A stretch of DNA of 64,000 nucleotides, taken from assembly GCF_014651055.1 (NCBI RefSeq), contig NZ_BMWD01000004.1, forward strand, positions 216,001-280,000, given 5' to 3'. The DNA comes from Streptomyces fructofermentans (GTDB taxonomy: Bacteria; Actinomycetota; Actinomycetes; Streptomycetales; Streptomycetaceae). The position numbers and the translations under genes are program-made. Under the pieces are notes generated by a model. That model was not told the DNA's origin and searched no databases. It saw only the letters and a list, made by a program, of their open reading frames with translations. Shown here one piece after another: positions 26,663 to 35,834 of this stretch; position 1 is the first letter of the stretch, and each line of letters starts with the position of its first letter.

Positions 26663-27392
26663 CGTCCCGTCCGTTCGAGCGGCCCACCCAGGCGTCCACG
26701 TCGTAGCCCCGCTCCTCCCAGTAGCCGGGGCGGACGTCCGGCGTGAGGGTGATGCCGGAGAGCCATTTCGCGGACTTGTAGAAGTACATGGGGGCGACGT
26801 AGAGGCGGGCGGGGCCGCCGTGGGCGTGGTTGAGGTCCTTGTCCTGCATGCGGAGGGCGACGAGCACGTCGGCGCGGCGGGCCTGGGACAGGGTGAGGCT
26901 CTCCGAGTACGTGCCGTCGAAGCACGTGAAGCGCACCGCCCCGGCCGACGCGCGCACTCCGGCGGCGTCCAGCAGCCGGGACAGGCGTACCCCTTCGAAG
27001 GGGGTGTCGGGCACCCGCCAGCCCGTGACGCACTGGACGTCCCGGACCATCCGGGTCTGCGGAAGGGCCCGCAGCTCGGACAGGGAGTAGCGGGCGGGGC
27101 GGTCGACCAGCCCGTCGACGGTCAGGCGGTAGGAGTCCTCGTCCTTGTGCGGGACGGAGGAGGCGACCGAGTAGTAGCGGAAGCCGCCGCCGTTGGGCAG
27201 CAGGCCGGTCAGTCCGGTGGGGTCCTTGTCCGCGGCGCTGCCGAGGAAGGATTCCAGACCGCGCTGGAGCACGGGGGCGGCGGCCACGCCGAGCGCGCCG
27301 AGGCCGAGCATCCCGAGGACGAGCCGCCGTCCCACGGGTGCGCCGTCCGCTTCGGGCTCGTCGGGGGACGGCCGCGGGGTTTCCGGGTTCAC
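26649..27392 (-). CDS. Molybdopterin-dependent oxidoreductase (MsrP/YedY-like)
   Basis: A 247-residue protein of the sulfite oxidase fold. The conserved DVQCVTGW supplies the Cys ligand to molybdenum, and the family segments YSLSELRALPQ and VRFTCFDGTYSESL are present. The N-terminus VGRRLVLGMLGLGALGVAAAP resembles a Tat signal or anchor. With the cytochrome b encoded downstream it likely forms a two-subunit membrane reductase; methionine sulfoxide is one possible substrate, but this is not shown. The GTG start has a weak SD. Confidence 0.87.
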   Translation of the reverse strand: MNPETPRPSPDEPEADGAPVGRRLVLGMLGLGALGVAAAPVLQRGLESFLGSAADKDPTGLTGLLPNGGGFRYYSVASSVPHKDEDSYRLTVDGLVDRPARYSLSELRALPQTRMVRDVQCVTGWRVPDTPFEGVRLSRLLDAAGVRASAGAVRFTCFDGTYSESLTLSQARRADVLVALRMQDKDLNHAHGGPARLYVAPMYFYKSAKWLSGITLTPDVRPGYWEERGYDVDAWVGRSNGRDDDAT

Positions 27393-27476
27393 CCCCCGAT
27401 TCGAACACCCCCGGCCCCCGGAAGCCAGGGGCCGAGGGTGCTCGTCAGTCTTTCGTCACCTGTCGCCGGGTCCCGG

Positions 27477-27588
27477 GACGTGTCCGGGACCCGGGCGGGT
27501 GTCCGGGACCCGGGACGTGTCCGGGACCCGGGCGGGTGTCCGGGACCCGGGACGTGTCCGGGACCCGGGCGGGTGTCCGGGACCCGGG
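27477..27588. repeat. Three tandem copies of a 37-bp GC-rich palindromic repeat
   Basis: The unit runs from GACGTG to GACGTG at 27477, 27514 and 27551 and contains two GTGTCCGGGACCCGGG elements. GGGTCCCGGG/CCCGGGACCC halves allow many hairpins. It lies after the permease stop and upstream of the molybdopterin oxidoreductase gene, and may terminate the permease transcript. Confidence 0.8.
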
Positions 27589-27604
27589 GTCCACCCGGGG
27601 GTGC

Positions 27605-29170
27605 TCAGGAGTCGGTCTCCGCCGCCTTGTCGAGCTGGAAGGCCTCGTTGCCGAGGCCGATGCCCGCGTGCGCCCGGGGGTTGCGGGCCCGCAGGTACAC
27701 GCCCTGGAGCACGCCCGCGACGGCGGCCAGCACGACGATGCCCGGCAGCACCCAGCTCAGCGCGGAGCCGGGGCCGGCACCGACGAGGACGTCGAAGTCC
27801 TTGACGGTGTAGACGGCGATCACGAGCAGCGAGAGGCCGGCCACCACGGAGCACGCCAGGCGCCAGGCCTGGGCCCCCGCGGCGCCCCGGCGGGCGAAGA
27901 ACACGACGACGGAGAGCGAGGCCGTGGCCATCAGCACGATGACGCCGAGCGCGCCCACGTTGCCCATCCAGGTGAACAGGTGCAGCACCGGGGCGGTCGG
28001 GTCGCCGACGGGCTTGTCGTCGGCCAGGGCGAACGCGGACACGGCCACGACGGCGACGACGGTCTGCAGGAGCGAGCCCGTGCCGGGTGCCCCGCTGGAG
28101 CCCGTGGTGCGGCCGAAGACGGAGGGCAGCAGGCCCTCGCGTCCCATCGCGAACGCGTAGCGGGCGACGACGTTGTGGAAGCTGAGCATCGCGGCGAACA
28201 TGCCGGTCACGAACAGTACGTGCAGGACGTCGGTGAACGCTCCGCCGAGCCGGGACTCGGTGAGGTGGAACAGCAGCCCCGCGCTCTGCTCCTGCGACGC
28301 TCCGACGATGCCCGAGGGGCCGGCGGCGACGGTGAGCGCCCAGGAGCTGATCGCGAAGAAGACGGCCACGAAGCCGATGGCGAGGAACATCACGCGCGGC
28401 ACCAGGATGTGCGGGCGGCTCGTCTCCTCGGCGTACACGGGGGCCTGCTCGAAGCCGAGGAAGGCCGCGATGCAGAAGCACAGCGCGGTGCCGAGGCCCG
28501 CGCCTGAGAGGGTGTCCGGGTTGAAGGCGTGCAGCGACAGGCCCTCCTTCGCGGGGTCGGCGACCGCCGCCACGTCGAAGATGACGACGAGGGCGACCTC
28601 GATGAGCAGCAGCACGCCGAGCACGCGGGCGTTCACGTCGATCTTCAGCCAGCCCAGCGCCCCGACGGCGAGCGCGGCGACGAGCGCCGGTATCCACCAG
28701 GAGATCTCGAGGTCGAGGTAGGTGGCGAACAGGCCGGACACCTCGAAGCCGAAGATGCCGTAGATGCCGACCTGGAGCGCGTTGTACGCGACGAGGGCGA
28801 CCGCCGCGGCGCCGGAGCCCGCGGTGCCGCCGAGGCCCCGCGAGATGTACGCGTAGAAGGCGCCGGCGTTGTGGACGTGCCGGCTCATCTCGGCGTACCC
28901 GACGCTGAAGAGGACGAGCACGACCCCCAGCAGGACGAAGAGCAGCGGCTGGCCGACGATCCCCATCACCGCGAATGTGGTGGGCATGACACCCGCAACC
29001 ACCATGAGCGGGGCGGTCGCCGCGAGGACGGACAGGAGGAGCCCGCCCGTGCCCAGCCGGTCGGAGCGCAGGGCGCGGTCCTGGCCCTTGAAGGTGCTGA
29101 TGCCGCTGTCCGCGGCGGCCGGTCTGTCCGCGCTCGCGGCACTCGTTGTGTTCGAACTGCCCGTCGTCAT
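27605..29170 (-). CDS. APC family amino-acid permease
   Basis: A 521-residue membrane transporter with about 12-14 helices. The APC signatures LGTGGLLLSVLAATAPLMVVAGVMP and GFEQAPVYAEETSRP are visible, the latter being the conserved loop after helix 6. ATG 29170 has AGGA upstream; the frame extends to 29239 without conserved residues. The gene upstream ends 34 nt before it and is probably co-transcribed. Substrate unknown. Confidence 0.9.
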   Translation of the reverse strand: MTTGSSNTTSAASADRPAAADSGISTFKGQDRALRSDRLGTGGLLLSVLAATAPLMVVAGVMPTTFAVMGIVGQPLLFVLLGVVLVLFSVGYAEMSRHVHNAGAFYAYISRGLGGTAGSGAAAVALVAYNALQVGIYGIFGFEVSGLFATYLDLEISWWIPALVAALAVGALGWLKIDVNARVLGVLLLIEVALVVIFDVAAVADPAKEGLSLHAFNPDTLSGAGLGTALCFCIAAFLGFEQAPVYAEETSRPHILVPRVMFLAIGFVAVFFAISSWALTVAAGPSGIVGASQEQSAGLLFHLTESRLGGAFTDVLHVLFVTGMFAAMLSFHNVVARYAFAMGREGLLPSVFGRTTGSSGAPGTGSLLQTVVAVVAVSAFALADDKPVGDPTAPVLHLFTWMGNVGALGVIVLMATASLSVVVFFARRGAAGAQAWRLACSVVAGLSLLVIAVYTVKDFDVLVGAGPGSALSWVLPGIVVLAAVAGVLQGVYLRARNPRAHAGIGLGNEAFQLDKAAETDS

Positions 29171-29204
29171 GGCGGGGTTGTCCTTTCGGATTCGGGGGTG
29201 TCGT

Positions 29205-30155
29205 TCAGACCGTGCCGAGCACGCTGTCGCGCGCGGCACGGAAGGCGGAGTGCGGATCGCGGTCGGGGTAGGACCACGGCGCCGGGGTCGCGTACGGACC
29301 GATCCGGTGGAACAGGGCGGCCGCTTCGGCCCCCCGGCCCTCCGAGAACTTGGCGTGGGCGAGGAAGTTGAGGTCGACCTGGCTGCGCGGATGGTCGTCG
29401 CGCTCCCACTCCAGCCACCAGTCGAAGGCCGTCTTCATCACCTGGCGGGCCCGGCGTCCGACCCAGTGCCCGGACGCCACGGGATCGGCGGACTCGCCGC
29501 CGGAGGCGGCCAGCACGCGATAGCGCTCGGCGTGCGCGACGACCGGCAGGATCGCCAACGGCGAGTCGGCGGGCGCCTGTTCGGCGGACCAGGTGGCGAA
29601 GTCGTAGACCTCGTGCAGCGGGTCCTGGCCGGTGTCGGGGCGGCGCTCGGCGAGCCGGGCGACCATCAGGTGGTGGGCGTGGTGGTGGTCCGGGTAGCGC
29701 AGGCGCACCTCGTCGAAGAGCTGGATCACGTCCTGCTCGCCACCGAGGACGCGCTCCAGCATGAGCAGGCCGAGCCAGGGCGTCGGGTCGGCGGGCAGCA
29801 GCGCGGCGGCCGTCTGGCACGCCTCGCGCGCCCGCACGGGCTTGTCCTTGCCGTCGAGGGCGCGCCGAACGGTGGCGGCGGCGAGCAGCACCGCCGCGTC
29901 GGCGGACTCGGGCTCGGCGAGAAGCCAGTCACGGGTCCACGCGAGCGTGCTCGGCTCCTCGGCGAGAGCGGTGACACGGTGCCCCCGGCGGTCCCAGTCG
30001 TCGCCGGTCTCGACGAGCAGCGCGCGCACGGCGGTCCACCGCCCCTGCGCCAGGGCGGCACGGGCGGCGACGAGTTCGGCGTCGTCCAGTGCGGCGTCGA
30101 ATGCCTGAGCCGCGCGCTTGCGGGCGCGGCCGAGTGGTGGCGGGGGTGGCGACAC
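29205..30155 (-). CDS. Hypothetical TPR-like helical protein
   Basis: A 316-residue soluble protein rich in Ala, Leu, Arg and Asp with repeated helix pairs (about 34-residue spacing of A-x-x-A-L patterns), suggesting a TPR/SEL1-like superhelix. No catalytic motif, signal or membrane segment is seen. It precedes the permease on the same strand with a 34-nt gap. I do not recognise a specific family. Confidence 0.7.
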   Translation of the reverse strand: MSPPPPPLGRARKRAAQAFDAALDDAELVAARAALAQGRWTAVRALLVETGDDWDRRGHRVTALAEEPSTLAWTRDWLLAEPESADAAVLLAAATVRRALDGKDKPVRAREACQTAAALLPADPTPWLGLLMLERVLGGEQDVIQLFDEVRLRYPDHHHAHHLMVARLAERRPDTGQDPLHEVYDFATWSAEQAPADSPLAILPVVAHAERYRVLAASGGESADPVASGHWVGRRARQVMKTAFDWWLEWERDDHPRSQVDLNFLAHAKFSEGRGAEAAALFHRIGPYATPAPWSYPDRDPHSAFRAARDSVLGTV

Positions 30156-30345
30156 CGCGGGACTTCCTCACACGACGCGGTTTTCTCAGCGGTTGTTTGT
30201 CCAACCGGTTGACATTTACCGGCGATTGGTTTTTGTCAGTGGTCAACTACGGACAGCCAACCCTCACCCCAGGGCTCGCGTCAAGACCTGACAGATCCCA
30301 TACTCGCGTCAACATCGTTCCGAAGACGTCGAGTTCACCTCCGCG

Positions 30346-32001
30346 TCAGCTCACGGCCTTCGCCGCGGCACGGCCGGCCGTCCGACCGGAGAAGAGGCAT
30401 CCGCCCAGGAAGGTGCCCTCCAGCGAGCGGTATCCGTGCACACCGCCGCCGCCGAACCCGGCCGCCTCGCCCGCCGCGTACACGCCGGGCAGCGGATCGC
30501 CGCCCTCGGTCAGCACACGGGAGGAGAGGTCGGTCTCCAGGCCGCCGAGCGACTTGCGGGTGAGGATGTTCAGGCGCACGGCGATGAGCGGGCCGGCCTT
30601 GGGGTCGAGGATGCGGTGCGGGCCCGCCGTGCGGATCAGCTTGTCGCCGAGGTAGGAGCGGGCCCCGCGGACCGCGGTGATCTGGAGGTCCTTGGTGAAC
30701 GGGTTCGCGACCTCCCGGTCCCGCGCGGTGATCTCGTGGCGCAGCCGGGCCTCGTCGATGAGCGGTTCCTTCGTGAGCGCGTTCATACCCCGGACGAGGG
30801 CGCCCAGGTCCTTCTCCACCACGAAGTCGGCGCCGTTGTCCATGAACGCCTTCACCGGGTCGGGCACGTCGGCCCGCGCGCGCTGGAACACGCCTCTGAC
30901 GGACTTGCCGGTGAGGTCCGGGTTCTGCTCGGAGCCCGACAGCGCGAACTCCTTGCCGATGATCTTCTGGTCGAGGACGAACCAGGTGTAGTCGTACCCG
31001 GTGGTCATGATGTGTTCGAGGGTGCCGAGCGTGTCGAAGCCGGGGAACAGCGGTACGGGCAGCCGGTTGCCCCGGGCGTCCAGCCACAGCGAGGACGGGC
31101 CGGGCAGGATGCGGATGCCGTGGTTCTCCCAGATCGGGTTCCAGTTCTGGATGCCCTCGGTGTAGTGCCACATGCGGTCGCGGTTCACGAGGTGGGCGCC
31201 CGCGTCCTCGGCGACGGCGAGCATCTCGCCGTCCACGTGGGCCGGCACACCGGCCACCATGCGCTCGGGCGGCGTCCCGAGGCGGGCGGGCCAGTGGGCG
31301 CGTACGAGGTCGTGGTTGCCGCCGATGCCGCCCGAGGTGACGATCACGGCCTGGGCGCGCAGTTCGAAGGCACCGCCGACGACCCGGCTGCTGGCCTCGC
31401 CGCGCCGGATGTCCGAGGGCTCCAGGATCTCGCCGCTCACGGTGTCGACGGTGCCCGCGCTGCGGGACAGGCCGGTGACGCGGTGGCGGAACCGGAGCTG
31501 TACGAGCCCCTTGGCGACGCCCTCGCGCACCCGGCGCTCGAAGGGGGCGACGAGGCCGGGGCCGGTGCCCCAGGTGATGTGGAAGCGCGGCACGGAGTTG
31601 CCGTGCCCGTTGGCGTCGTAGCCGCCGCGCTCGGCCCAGCCGACCACGGGGAACCAGCGGACCCCCTGCCGGTGCAGCCAGGACCGCTTCTCCCCGGCCG
31701 CGAAGTCGACGTACGCCTCGGCCCACCTGCGCGGCCAGTGGTCCTCGGGGCGGTCGAAGCCGGCCGTGCCCATCCAGTCCTGGAGGGCGAGCGCGTGGCT
31801 GTCCTTGATCCGCATCCGGCGCTGCTCGGGCGAGTCGACGAAGAAGAGTCCGCCGAACGACCAGTGCGCCTGGCCGCCGATCGACTGCTCGGGCTCCTGG
31901 TCGAGCAGGATGACCGAGCGCCCCGCGTCGACGAGCTCCGCGGTCGCCGCGAGCCCGGCGAGGCCCGCCCCGATCACGATCACATCAGCGTCGTACGCCA
32001 T
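30346..32001 (-). CDS. FAD-binding dehydrogenase (fumarate reductase/KsdD-like)
   Basis: A 551-residue flavoprotein. The dinucleotide fold DVIVIGAGLAGLAATAEL begins at residue ~5, a second FAD segment (AVIVTSGGIGGNHDLVRAHWP) lies mid-protein, and the C-terminus has GVYAAGEAAGFGGGGVHGYRSLEGTFLGG, which closes the FAD site. Members annotated as FAD-binding dehydrogenase or 3-ketosteroid dehydrogenase-like are close; the substrate is not known. The 30156-30345 gap downstream holds a CAACCGGTTG palindrome (30202-30211) and a TTGACA at 30209; no gene is seen. Confidence 0.88.
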   Translation of the reverse strand: MAYDADVIVIGAGLAGLAATAELVDAGRSVILLDQEPEQSIGGQAHWSFGGLFFVDSPEQRRMRIKDSHALALQDWMGTAGFDRPEDHWPRRWAEAYVDFAAGEKRSWLHRQGVRWFPVVGWAERGGYDANGHGNSVPRFHITWGTGPGLVAPFERRVREGVAKGLVQLRFRHRVTGLSRSAGTVDTVSGEILEPSDIRRGEASSRVVGGAFELRAQAVIVTSGGIGGNHDLVRAHWPARLGTPPERMVAGVPAHVDGEMLAVAEDAGAHLVNRDRMWHYTEGIQNWNPIWENHGIRILPGPSSLWLDARGNRLPVPLFPGFDTLGTLEHIMTTGYDYTWFVLDQKIIGKEFALSGSEQNPDLTGKSVRGVFQRARADVPDPVKAFMDNGADFVVEKDLGALVRGMNALTKEPLIDEARLRHEITARDREVANPFTKDLQITAVRGARSYLGDKLIRTAGPHRILDPKAGPLIAVRLNILTRKSLGGLETDLSSRVLTEGGDPLPGVYAAGEAAGFGGGGVHGYRSLEGTFLGGCLFSGRTAGRAAAKAVS

Positions 32002-32168
32002 GAGCAGGCCCTTCGTCGGACTTGTTACCGGTGGGTCAGATCCTTGGGCAACGGAGTGACCCAGTCAACTGCCGCGTTCGGGGTAGTCGGGCTACAGTCG
32101 GTCGATACCCCGCACCGACCGCACCTGTTCTTCCCTCCGTGCGGAGATCCGAAGTATCGAGGTACTCA

Positions 32169-33062
32169 GTGTCCGTCCTGGTTCTCGTCCTCGCCGTCGG
32201 CGCCGCCTGCTGTCTGGGATTCGGTTTCGTCCTCCAGCAGAACGCGGCGGCGCACGCGCCCCTGAAGGACTTCCTGTCGCCCCGGCTGCTGCTCGACCTG
32301 GTGCGGGTGCCGCGCTGGCTGGGCGGGATCGGACTCATGGTCGTCGGCATGGTGCTGGGCGCCACGGCGCTGTCGTACGGCGAGATCTCCCTCGTGGAGC
32401 CGCTGCTCGCCACGAACCTCCTCTTCGCGCTGCTGCTCTCCCGGCGCCAGACCCGGCAGCCACTGGGGCGCCAGGGCTGGGCCGGCCTCGCGCTGCTGGC
32501 GGGCGGGGTCACGGCGTTCATCGTGGCCGGGCAGCCCGTGGGCGGCGAGGCCGACACGCAGCCGCTGCGGCGCTGGCTGATCATCGGCGTGGTGCTCGGC
32601 GTCGCGCTGCTCCTGACGACCTTCGCCAAACGGTCCAGGCTGAGCGCGGGGCCGGTGCTGCTGGGGGTCGCGGCGGGCCTGCTGTACGGCGTACAGGACG
32701 CGCTCACCCGGATCAGCGGCCAGCGGTTCTCGGACGGCGGCTGGACGGCCCTGGCCACCGGCTGGCAGGTGTACGCGGTGATCGCGCTCGGAATCACCGG
32801 GCTCGTGCTGGTGCAGAGCGCCTTCGAGACCGCGCCGCTGCGGATGTCGCTGCCGGGGCTCACCGCGGCCCAGCCGCTGGCGGGCATCGCGTGCGGGGTG
32901 GGCTTCCTCGGGGACCGGCTGCGGACCGACGTCGGGGCGCTGGCCTGGGAGGCCGCCGGGCTCGCCGCGATCGTGGCGGGAGTCGTCCTGCTGGGGCTTC
33001 ACCCCGGGATGCCCGGTGGCGCCGCGGCACCGAAGGAGCGGGTGCGGGAGCTGCGGGTATGA
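32169..33062 (+). CDS. DMT superfamily (EamA-like) transporter
   Basis: A 297-residue protein with about 9-10 membrane helices, close to the DMT proteins related to NIPA/magnesium transporters (VLQQNAAAHAPL, SLVEPLLATNLLFALLLS). GTG 32169 has GAGGT 6 nt upstream; the frame begins earlier (32022) without support. The stop overlaps the ATG of the Nudix gene (ATGA), giving translational coupling. Substrate unknown. Confidence 0.85.
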   Translation: MSVLVLVLAVGAACCLGFGFVLQQNAAAHAPLKDFLSPRLLLDLVRVPRWLGGIGLMVVGMVLGATALSYGEISLVEPLLATNLLFALLLSRRQTRQPLGRQGWAGLALLAGGVTAFIVAGQPVGGEADTQPLRRWLIIGVVLGVALLLTTFAKRSRLSAGPVLLGVAAGLLYGVQDALTRISGQRFSDGGWTALATGWQVYAVIALGITGLVLVQSAFETAPLRMSLPGLTAAQPLAGIACGVGFLGDRLRTDVGALAWEAAGLAAIVAGVVLLGLHPGMPGGAAAPKERVRELRV

Positions 33063-33574
33063 GCTCCGCCGACGAGGTCCTCGACGTCGTCGACCGGGAC
33101 GACGTCGTGGTGGGCCGGGCGAGACGCGGGGACGTGTACGCCCGCGGGATGCTGCACCGGTGCGCGTTCATCCAGGTCAGGGACGCGCGGGGGCGGCTGT
33201 TCGTGCACCGGCGCACGGCCGGGAAGCTGGTGTTCCCCTCGCTGTACGACATGTTCGTGGGCGGGGTCGTGGGGGCGGGCGAGACCTACGACGAGGCCGC
33301 TCTGCGCGAGGCCGAGGAGGAACTGGGGGTCTACGGGCTCGCCGCTCCGGAGTTCCTGTTCAAGTTCCTCTACGACGACGGGGCCGGACGGGCCTGGTGG
33401 TCGGCCGTGTACGAGGTGCGCTGCGACACGGCGGTGGAGCCGCAGGTCGAGGAGGTCGCCTGGCACGCCTTCCTGCCGGAGGACGAGGTGCTGCGGCGGC
33501 TGACCGAGTGGGAGTGGGTCCCGGACGGTCTGGACGCCTACACGCGCCTGAGGGCGTTCCGGGACGTCGGCTGA
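33059..33574 (+). CDS. Nudix hydrolase
   Basis: A 171-residue pyrophosphohydrolase with a complete Nudix box: Gly69, Glu75, Arg83-Glu84 and Glu87-Glu88 within GVVGAGETYDEAALREAEEE. The isopentenyl-diphosphate-isomerase-like opening (DEVLDVVDRDDVVVGRARR, RGMLHRCAFI, LFVHRRT) places it in the YfcD subgroup. The substrate is unknown. It is coupled to the transporter upstream by a 4-nt overlap. Confidence 0.92.
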   Translation: MSSADEVLDVVDRDDVVVGRARRGDVYARGMLHRCAFIQVRDARGRLFVHRRTAGKLVFPSLYDMFVGGVVGAGETYDEAALREAEEELGVYGLAAPEFLFKFLYDDGAGRAWWSAVYEVRCDTAVEPQVEEVAWHAFLPEDEVLRRLTEWEWVPDGLDAYTRLRAFRDVG

Positions 33575-33600
33575 CGCCCTTCGCCGCCCGCCACTGCCTT

Positions 33601-33620
33601 GTGCCGCCCTTCGGCGGCAC
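33601..33620 (+). terminator. Stem-loop after the Nudix gene
   Basis: GTGCCGCC/GGCGGCAC forms an 8-bp stem with a CTTC tetraloop 26 nt after the stop. Confidence 0.65.
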
Positions 33621-33671
33621 GCCCGGGGCCTCCGCGCGGAGGGCTCGGACGGGATGGGTAAGGTCCTGCGG

Positions 33672-34064
33672 GTGATCGAACTCGTACGGAACGTCCGGTT
33701 CTGGTTCGCGCCCGGGCGGATCGAGGACGAGGGCGAAACGCCGGACTACCGCTTCTCGCTGGCGAACGAGCGGACGTTCCTGGCCTGGCTGCGCACCTCG
33801 CTGGCACTCATCGGCGGCGGTTTCGCCGTGGACCAGTTCCTGCCGGACCTGCCGTGGGCCTGGCGGGTCGGGCTGGCGCTCGGACTGCTGGCCGCGGGGG
33901 CGCTGTGCGCGCTGCGCGCCGTGAACCACTGGGTGCGGTGCGAGCGGGCGATACGCCGCCGCGAGAATCTGCCGGTGTCCCGCTTCCCGGCCCTGCTGAG
34001 CATCGGGGTGGCCCTGGTGGCGCTCGCGATGGTGGTGGTCGTGCTGGCCGGATGGCAGGAGTGA
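33672..34064 (+). CDS. DUF202 (YidH-type) membrane protein
   Basis: A 130-residue protein with three membrane helices and the family signature DYRFSLANERTFLAWLRTSLALIGGGFA. GTG 33672 (AAGGT 7 nt upstream) gives the usual start VIELVRNVRFW; an ATG at 33654 would add six residues. It is followed by a second DUF202 gene that overlaps it, the usual pairing of these proteins. Function unknown. Confidence 0.85.
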   Translation: MIELVRNVRFWFAPGRIEDEGETPDYRFSLANERTFLAWLRTSLALIGGGFAVDQFLPDLPWAWRVGLALGLLAAGALCALRAVNHWVRCERAIRRRENLPVSRFPALLSIGVALVALAMVVVVLAGWQE

Positions 34065-34375
34065 CGGCTCCGGCGCGCGACCCGGGACTCCAGCCGGAAC
34101 GCACACGGCTCGCGTGGCGGCGCACGACGCTGACGGCGACCGTGGTCGCCGTGCTGGCCGGGAAGTCCGCCCTGCGGGAAGGGGCCGGCGCGGCGGGTCA
34201 CGTGGCGTTCGCGCTGTGCTGCGCGCTGTGGCTGGGCCTGCTCGTGGTGGCACACCGGAGGATCCGCGTGCTGGCGCTGGGCGGGCGGCCTGCCGCGCTG
34301 ACGCCCGCGCACGCGAGCGCCGCCGCGCTCTGCGCGGTCGCGCTGGCCGTGTGCGCGACGGCCCTGGTCCTCTGA
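34052..34375 (+). CDS. Second DUF202 (YidG-type) membrane protein
   Basis: A 107-residue protein with the shortened DUF202 signature (LQPERTRLAWRRTTLTATVVAVL) and three hydrophobic segments. It overlaps the end of the first DUF202 gene; ATG 34052 or GTG 34061 could be the start. The pair likely forms a heteromeric membrane complex. Confidence 0.82.
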   Translation: MAGVTAPARDPGLQPERTRLAWRRTTLTATVVAVLAGKSALREGAGAAGHVAFALCCALWLGLLVVAHRRIRVLALGGRPAALTPAHASAAALCAVALAVCATALVL

Positions 34376-34499
34376 CCCCGGCGAGGCCCCGGCCGGGTCC
34401 CACGCCGCCGGTGAGCGGTGCACCCGGCCCGGCTCAGCCCGGCCACGCAGCCCCCCGGGCCCCGGGCCGCCGGGCGCGTACGCGCCGGGCCACCGTAGA

Positions 34500-35200
34500 C
34501 CCCTCGGACGACCCCGGGGCCACCCGACAGCCGGACGCCGTCCGCACCCCGGGAGGTCGGGACGCGCGTCCTCCGGCCCCGCCGGCGGGCCCTCGGCTCC
34601 CGTACACGCCGTCCGGCCGCAGGACGGGCCGCCGGGCGACGGTGGGCCCGGTGCCCGGGCACGTCGGGACGCGCGTCCTCCGGCCCCGCAGGCAGGCCCG
34701 CGGCGGCAGCACACGCGTCCGGCCGCGGGAACCTGGCTGCCGGGCGCCGCCCGCGCCCCACGCCCGGGAAGGGCGGCCCGCGCGTCATCCAGCCCCACCG
34801 GCGGGCCCGCGGCGCCCGTACACGCCGTCCGGCCGCAGGACGGACCGCCGGGCGACGGTGGGCCCGGTACCCGGGGAGGTCGGGACGCGCGTCCTGCGGC
34901 CCCACAGGCGGGCCCGCGGCGGCAGCGCACGCGTCCGGCCGCGGGAACCTGGCTGCCGGGCGCCGCCCGCGCCCCACGCCCGGGAAGGGCGGCCCGCGCG
35001 TCATCCAGCCCCTACCGCAGGCCCGCAGCCGCAGCGCACGCATCCGGCCGCAGAAACGGCCGCGGCGCGCGCCCGGCGCCCGGGGAGGGCGGGGTGCGCG
35101 TCCGCCGACCCCACCGGCGGGCCCTGGCGCCCGTACACGCCGTCCGGTCGCAGGACCAGGCCGCCGGGCGACGGGCGGGCCGGGGACGGAGACCCCCACG
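34500..35200. repeat. About six imperfect copies of a 108-bp GC-rich repeat
   Basis: Equivalent anchor positions (GGCGGGCCC-like) occur at about 34584, 34691, 34800, 34907, 35016 and 35116, so the spacing alternates 107 and 109 in the middle and gives a 216-bp composite unit (34601-34816 and 34817-35032 are nearly identical). Two unit types alternate. The period is a multiple of three, so long open frames appear on both strands, but their Pro/Arg/Gly-only translations and lack of a start or SD argue against coding. The 34376-35392 gap holds no other gene. Confidence 0.85.
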
Positions 35201-35392
35201 GGGCCCCGGGGGAGCGCCACGGCCCCCGGCGAGCCCTCGGCGCCCCGGGCCGATCCCGCTCCCGAGCCCCGTCGACAGCGGGGACGGGCCGGCACGGTGA
35301 CGCGCGCACCGCGTGGTCCATTCGGGGCCGATGTCGCGGATTCCGCACGGCCCTCCCGGCTCCCGCCGCGCTCCGCGCCGGAAGGTGGGCGC

Positions 35393-35689
35393 ATGAGCAC
35401 CCTCCACCAGGAACACTCCACGCACGAGCACACGCACGGCCCGGACTGCGGGCACGCCGAGGTGCCGCACGGCGACCATGTCGACTACGCGCACGACGGG
35501 CATCTGCACCGGCGGCACTCGGGGCACTGGGACGAGTGCGAACCCGGCGGGCACACCCCTCACCCCGAGCACGGCCACGAGCACGGGGAGGGCTGCGGCC
35601 ACCGGGCCGTGCCGCACGGCGACCACGTCGACTACGTTCACGACGGCCACCGTCACGCGCTGCACGACGGGCACTGGGACGACCACTGA
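35393..35689 (+). CDS. Histidine-rich metal-binding small protein
   Basis: A 98-residue protein with about a quarter His and further Asp/Glu/Cys. Two copies of a PHGDHVDYxHDGHxH unit (HGDHVDYAHDGHLH and HGDHVDYVHDGHRH) are separated by a His/Glu linker with two Cys. There is no signal peptide or membrane helix, so it is a cytoplasmic chelator or buffer, most likely for zinc or nickel. ATG 35393 has GAAGGTG at good spacing. It stands alone between the repeat array and a terminator; I see no obvious Zur box. Confidence 0.82.
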   Translation: MSTLHQEHSTHEHTHGPDCGHAEVPHGDHVDYAHDGHLHRRHSGHWDECEPGGHTPHPEHGHEHGEGCGHRAVPHGDHVDYVHDGHRHALHDGHWDDH

Positions 35690-35752
35690 GGACCGCCCCG
35701 GACCGGCGGCGGCATGGCCCGGGAACACCGGCCCGAACGAGCGGGTACCACC

Positions 35753-35788
35753 GAACCCCCCGAGCGGCACCGGCCGCTCGGGGGGTTC
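35753..35788 (+). terminator. 15-bp stem-loop after the His-rich gene
   Basis: GAACCCCCCGAGCGG (35753-35767) and its exact complement (35774-35788) with a 6-nt loop isolate the His-rich gene from the phosphotransferase operon. Confidence 0.85.
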
Positions 35789-35834
35789 GTCCCGGCCGAG
35801 ACGCCGATCACGTTTCGTCCTCCCACTGGACTGC

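Noticed and set aside
30202..30232. Promoter with TTGACA at 30209
   Set aside because: No TANNNT -10 element at 16-19 bp spacing; the palindrome CAACCGGTTG alone is too short to call an operator.
34198..35433. Long open frame on the minus strand over the repeat array
   Set aside because: Open only because the 108-bp repeat is a multiple of three and very GC-rich; composition is Pro/Arg/Gly, with no SD or conserved start.
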